Source: Spirochaetaceae bacterium
GTDB taxonomy: Bacteria > Spirochaetota > Spirochaetia > DSM-27196 > SKKC01
Direction of reading: 5' to 3'
Length of the DNA stretch: 21,474 nt
Assembly (NCBI GenBank): GCA_003552745.1
Contig: PUOG01000214.1
Coordinates: forward strand, 1-21,474
Part shown: positions 21,395 through 21,474 of the stretch, piece after piece
Layout of the letters: each line of letters begins with the position of its first letter
Numbering within the stretch: position 1 is the first letter of the stretch
The notes under the pieces: model-generated
Seen by the model: the letters and a program-made list of their open reading frames with translations, nothing else
Told to the model about the DNA's origin: nothing
Databases searched by the model: none
Made by a program: the position numbers and the translations under genes

Positions 21395-21474
21395 GTGAAC
21401 GTACACGAGTATCAAGGGAAGGAGCTGTTTCAAGCGTACGGAGTCCCCGTACAGGAACAGGCAGTTGTGACTAC
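21395..21474 (+). CDS. sucC: Succinyl-CoA synthetase beta subunit, N-terminal 26 residues
   Basis: The frame from GTG 21395 reads MNVHEYQGKELFQAYGVPVQ, the highly conserved start of SucC (ATP-grasp domain). GGAGG (21385-21389) lies 5 nt before the GTG, fixing the start. SucC with SucD makes succinate, ATP or GTP and CoA from succinyl-CoA; sdhAB use that succinate. The gene runs off the window end. Confidence 0.93.
   Translation, partial: MNVHEYQGKELFQAYGVPVQEQAVVT

Noticed and set aside
20444..21433. 329-codon frame antisense to sdhB and the sucC start
   Set aside because: Same reason; it crosses two well-supported genes and their ribosome binding sites.
1..21474. CRISPR arrays, tRNA or rRNA genes, phage modules, toxin-antitoxin pairs
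   Set aside because: No regularly spaced repeats, no tRNA cloverleaf or conserved rRNA segment, and no integrase, capsid or small paired genes were seen on either strand.

Overview
The window looks like chromosomal DNA from a free-living or facultative spirochaete of the Treponema/Spirochaeta lineage. The main evidence is a clear homologue of the cytoplasmic filament protein CfpA at 3148-5094, a protein known only from that group. It is followed by an unknown gene and a pyruvate,phosphate dikinase-like gene, the order I recall from Treponema pallidum (TP0748, TP0747, TP0746). The base composition is moderately GC-rich, and a TCA-type block (sdhA, sdhB, sucC) argues against a reduced parasite. 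All identifications come from reading motifs; no database search was possible.

Layout. 1-142 (-): start of a MinD/ParA-type ATPase. 248-3025 (+), divergent from it: a large one-pass membrane protein with a cytoplasmic N-terminal region, one membrane helix, an extremely acidic Asp/Pro spacer and a LysM-like C-terminus. 3148-6090 (+): cfpA and an unknown partner gene 6 nt downstream. 6087-6223: a palindromic MITE-like element sitting on the stop codon of the partner gene. 6430-9069 (+): a PPDK-like enzyme with a degenerate ATP-grasp domain. 9215-10042 (-): a J-domain protein. 10146-11627 (+): two unknown genes, the second ending in a GH13-like C-terminal domain. 11634-12194 (-): isochorismatase-family hydrolase. 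12274-13773 (+): fused PyrF-PyrE. 13822-15434 (-): epmA-efp, the EF-P lysylation enzyme and its substrate. 15638-18636 (+): a tight cluster of PatB-type C-S lyase, MTA/SAH nucleosidase, a small DUF4864-like lipoprotein and a gamma-carbonic anhydrase-like protein. 18805-21474 (+): sdhA-sdhB-sucC behind a good promoter, with no membrane-anchor genes.

How the genes fit together. The left third is best read as a cytoskeletal and cell-envelope neighbourhood: CfpA ribbons, an unknown partner and an upstream protein whose topology could join cytoplasm to peptidoglycan. The rest is housekeeping: pyrimidine synthesis, translation-factor modification, sulfur amino-acid and methyl-cycle salvage, and the TCA cycle.

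Most notable observations: (i) the PPDK-like protein keeps its phosphohistidine and PEP/pyruvate sites but has lost six ATP-site residues; (ii) the candidate envelope anchor next to cfpA; (iii) four genes with a -10 box 9-10 nt before the start codon and no Shine-Dalgarno, which predicts leaderless mRNAs; (iv) the palindromic element at 6087-6223. No tRNA, rRNA, CRISPR array or intact insertion sequence was seen.
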